From CAMEON01 sp964463245 (GTDB taxonomy: Bacteria; Bacillota; Clostridia; Oscillospirales; CAG-272), in NCBI GenBank assembly GCA_964463245.1, contig CAYXBU010000092.1:1-5144 (forward strand): a stretch of DNA of 5,144 nucleotides. Direction: 5' to 3'. Each line of letters starts with the position of its first letter. Within the stretch, counting starts at the first letter, position 1. The translations under genes and the position numbers were made by a program. Below are positions 4,901 to 5,144 of the stretch, piece after piece. The notes under the pieces were generated by a model. That model made no database searches. It saw only the letters and a list, made by a program, of their open reading frames with translations, and was not told the DNA's origin.

Positions 4901-5144
4901 TCAATGATGACCGGAGTGGTGGTGATGACGATGATGATGTCCGCCCCTGCGTTTACGGATCAGGAGAACGGTCAAGAGCGTGGCGGCGACCACGACTATG
5001 GCAATGCCGATGATCGCGCCCCACCGGGTGCCATTCTCCGGCTCAAGGTCGTCTACGAAGTAATCCTTGGTCTCCGGCTCGGTCGAGACATCGGTAGTCG
5101 GCTCGGCGGAGGTGTCGGTATCAGGCTCGGTCGCGGGATCGGTC
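4901..5144 (-). CDS. C-terminal end of a membrane-anchored protein with His-rich tail (partial)
   Basis: The minus-strand frame is open from the window edge (first full codon 5143-5141) to a TGA at 4903-4901, giving 80 visible residues; the N-terminus lies outside. The visible part starts with an acidic Thr/Pro/Glu stalk with repeated TEP/AEP units (about visible residues 1-40). One hydrophobic segment follows (about 42-62, beginning GAIIGIAIVVV), then a basic stop-transfer IRKRR and a tail ending GGHHHRHHHHSGHH. This is the layout of a protein exported through a signal peptide and held by a C-terminal membrane helix, with the histidine tail in the cytoplasm. Nine of the last twelve residues are His, which could bind metal ions, but that is inference. 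There is no LPXTG sorting signal. The family cannot be named without the upstream domain. It precedes rarA by 32 bases, probably in one operon. Confidence 0.85.
   Translation of the reverse strand, partial: TDPATEPDTDTSAEPTTDVSTEPETKDYFVDDLEPENGTRWGAIIGIAIVVVAATLLTVLLIRKRRGGHHHRHHHHSGHH

Noticed and set aside
4949..5040. Possible sortase (LPXTG) cell-wall anchor in the minus-strand partial protein
   Set aside because: A hydrophobic segment and basic tail are present, but no LPXTG-like motif precedes them (the sequence reads LEPENGTRW), and a 14-residue Gly/His tail follows the basic cluster, so a plain membrane anchor fits better.
4901..5144. GAT/GTG triplet runs and GGCTCGGTC-like repeats as a satellite or CRISPR-like array
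   Set aside because: They are explained by codons of the minus-strand protein: His runs in the tail and repeated TEP/AEP units in the stalk. There are no regular spacers.

Overview
The window reads as a chromosomal fragment of a fairly GC-rich Gram-positive bacterium, most likely a gut-type Clostridia lineage (Oscillospiraceae or similar). This rests on strong G-rich Shine-Dalgarno sites, near-consensus sigma-A promoters with extended -10 elements, a BspA-like leucine-rich-repeat surface protein, and a RarA with the 'LYLDEIQYFN' Walker B that I recall from clostridial homologues. Taxonomy is inference; there is no rRNA or other marker here.

Layout, left to right. (1) Positions 1-1819, plus strand: two tandem family-2 glycosyltransferases, the first cut by the window edge and the second joined to it by an ATGA stop/start overlap. 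They are the 3' end of what looks like a surface-polysaccharide operon, closed by a perfect 18-bp hairpin terminator (1827-1865). (2) 1898-2938, plus: a single-gene unit with its own promoter, encoding a membrane-anchored protein with a Thr/Pro/Glu stalk and a small BspA-type LRR domain outside the cell. Its stop codon lies in the loop of a 12-bp hairpin. (3) 2939-3156: about 220 bases with no convincing gene, possibly a dispersed repeat. (4) 3157-3589, plus: a second single-gene unit encoding a 123-aa protein of the Anabaena sensory rhodopsin transducer (ASRT) family, with no rhodopsin in view. (5) 3606-3633: a hairpin between convergent genes, probably terminating in both directions. (6) 5144-3639, minus: the C-terminal end of a membrane-anchored protein with an acidic Thr/Pro/Glu stalk and a histidine-rich cytoplasmic tail, then rarA 32 bases downstream, probably in one transcript.

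The genes do not form one obvious pathway. Glycosyltransferases and two stalked membrane proteins point to the cell surface, RarA is a housekeeping replication-repair ATPase, and the ASRT protein is probably a soluble ligand-binding protein of unknown ligand. The most notable points are the mosaic similarity of the glycosyltransferase pair (94% DNA identity over 149 bases, then an abrupt drop together with a GC drop in the first gene), the ASRT protein, the stop codon inside a hairpin, and the nine-histidine membrane-protein tail. I found no CRISPR array, tRNA, rRNA or mobile-element gene.
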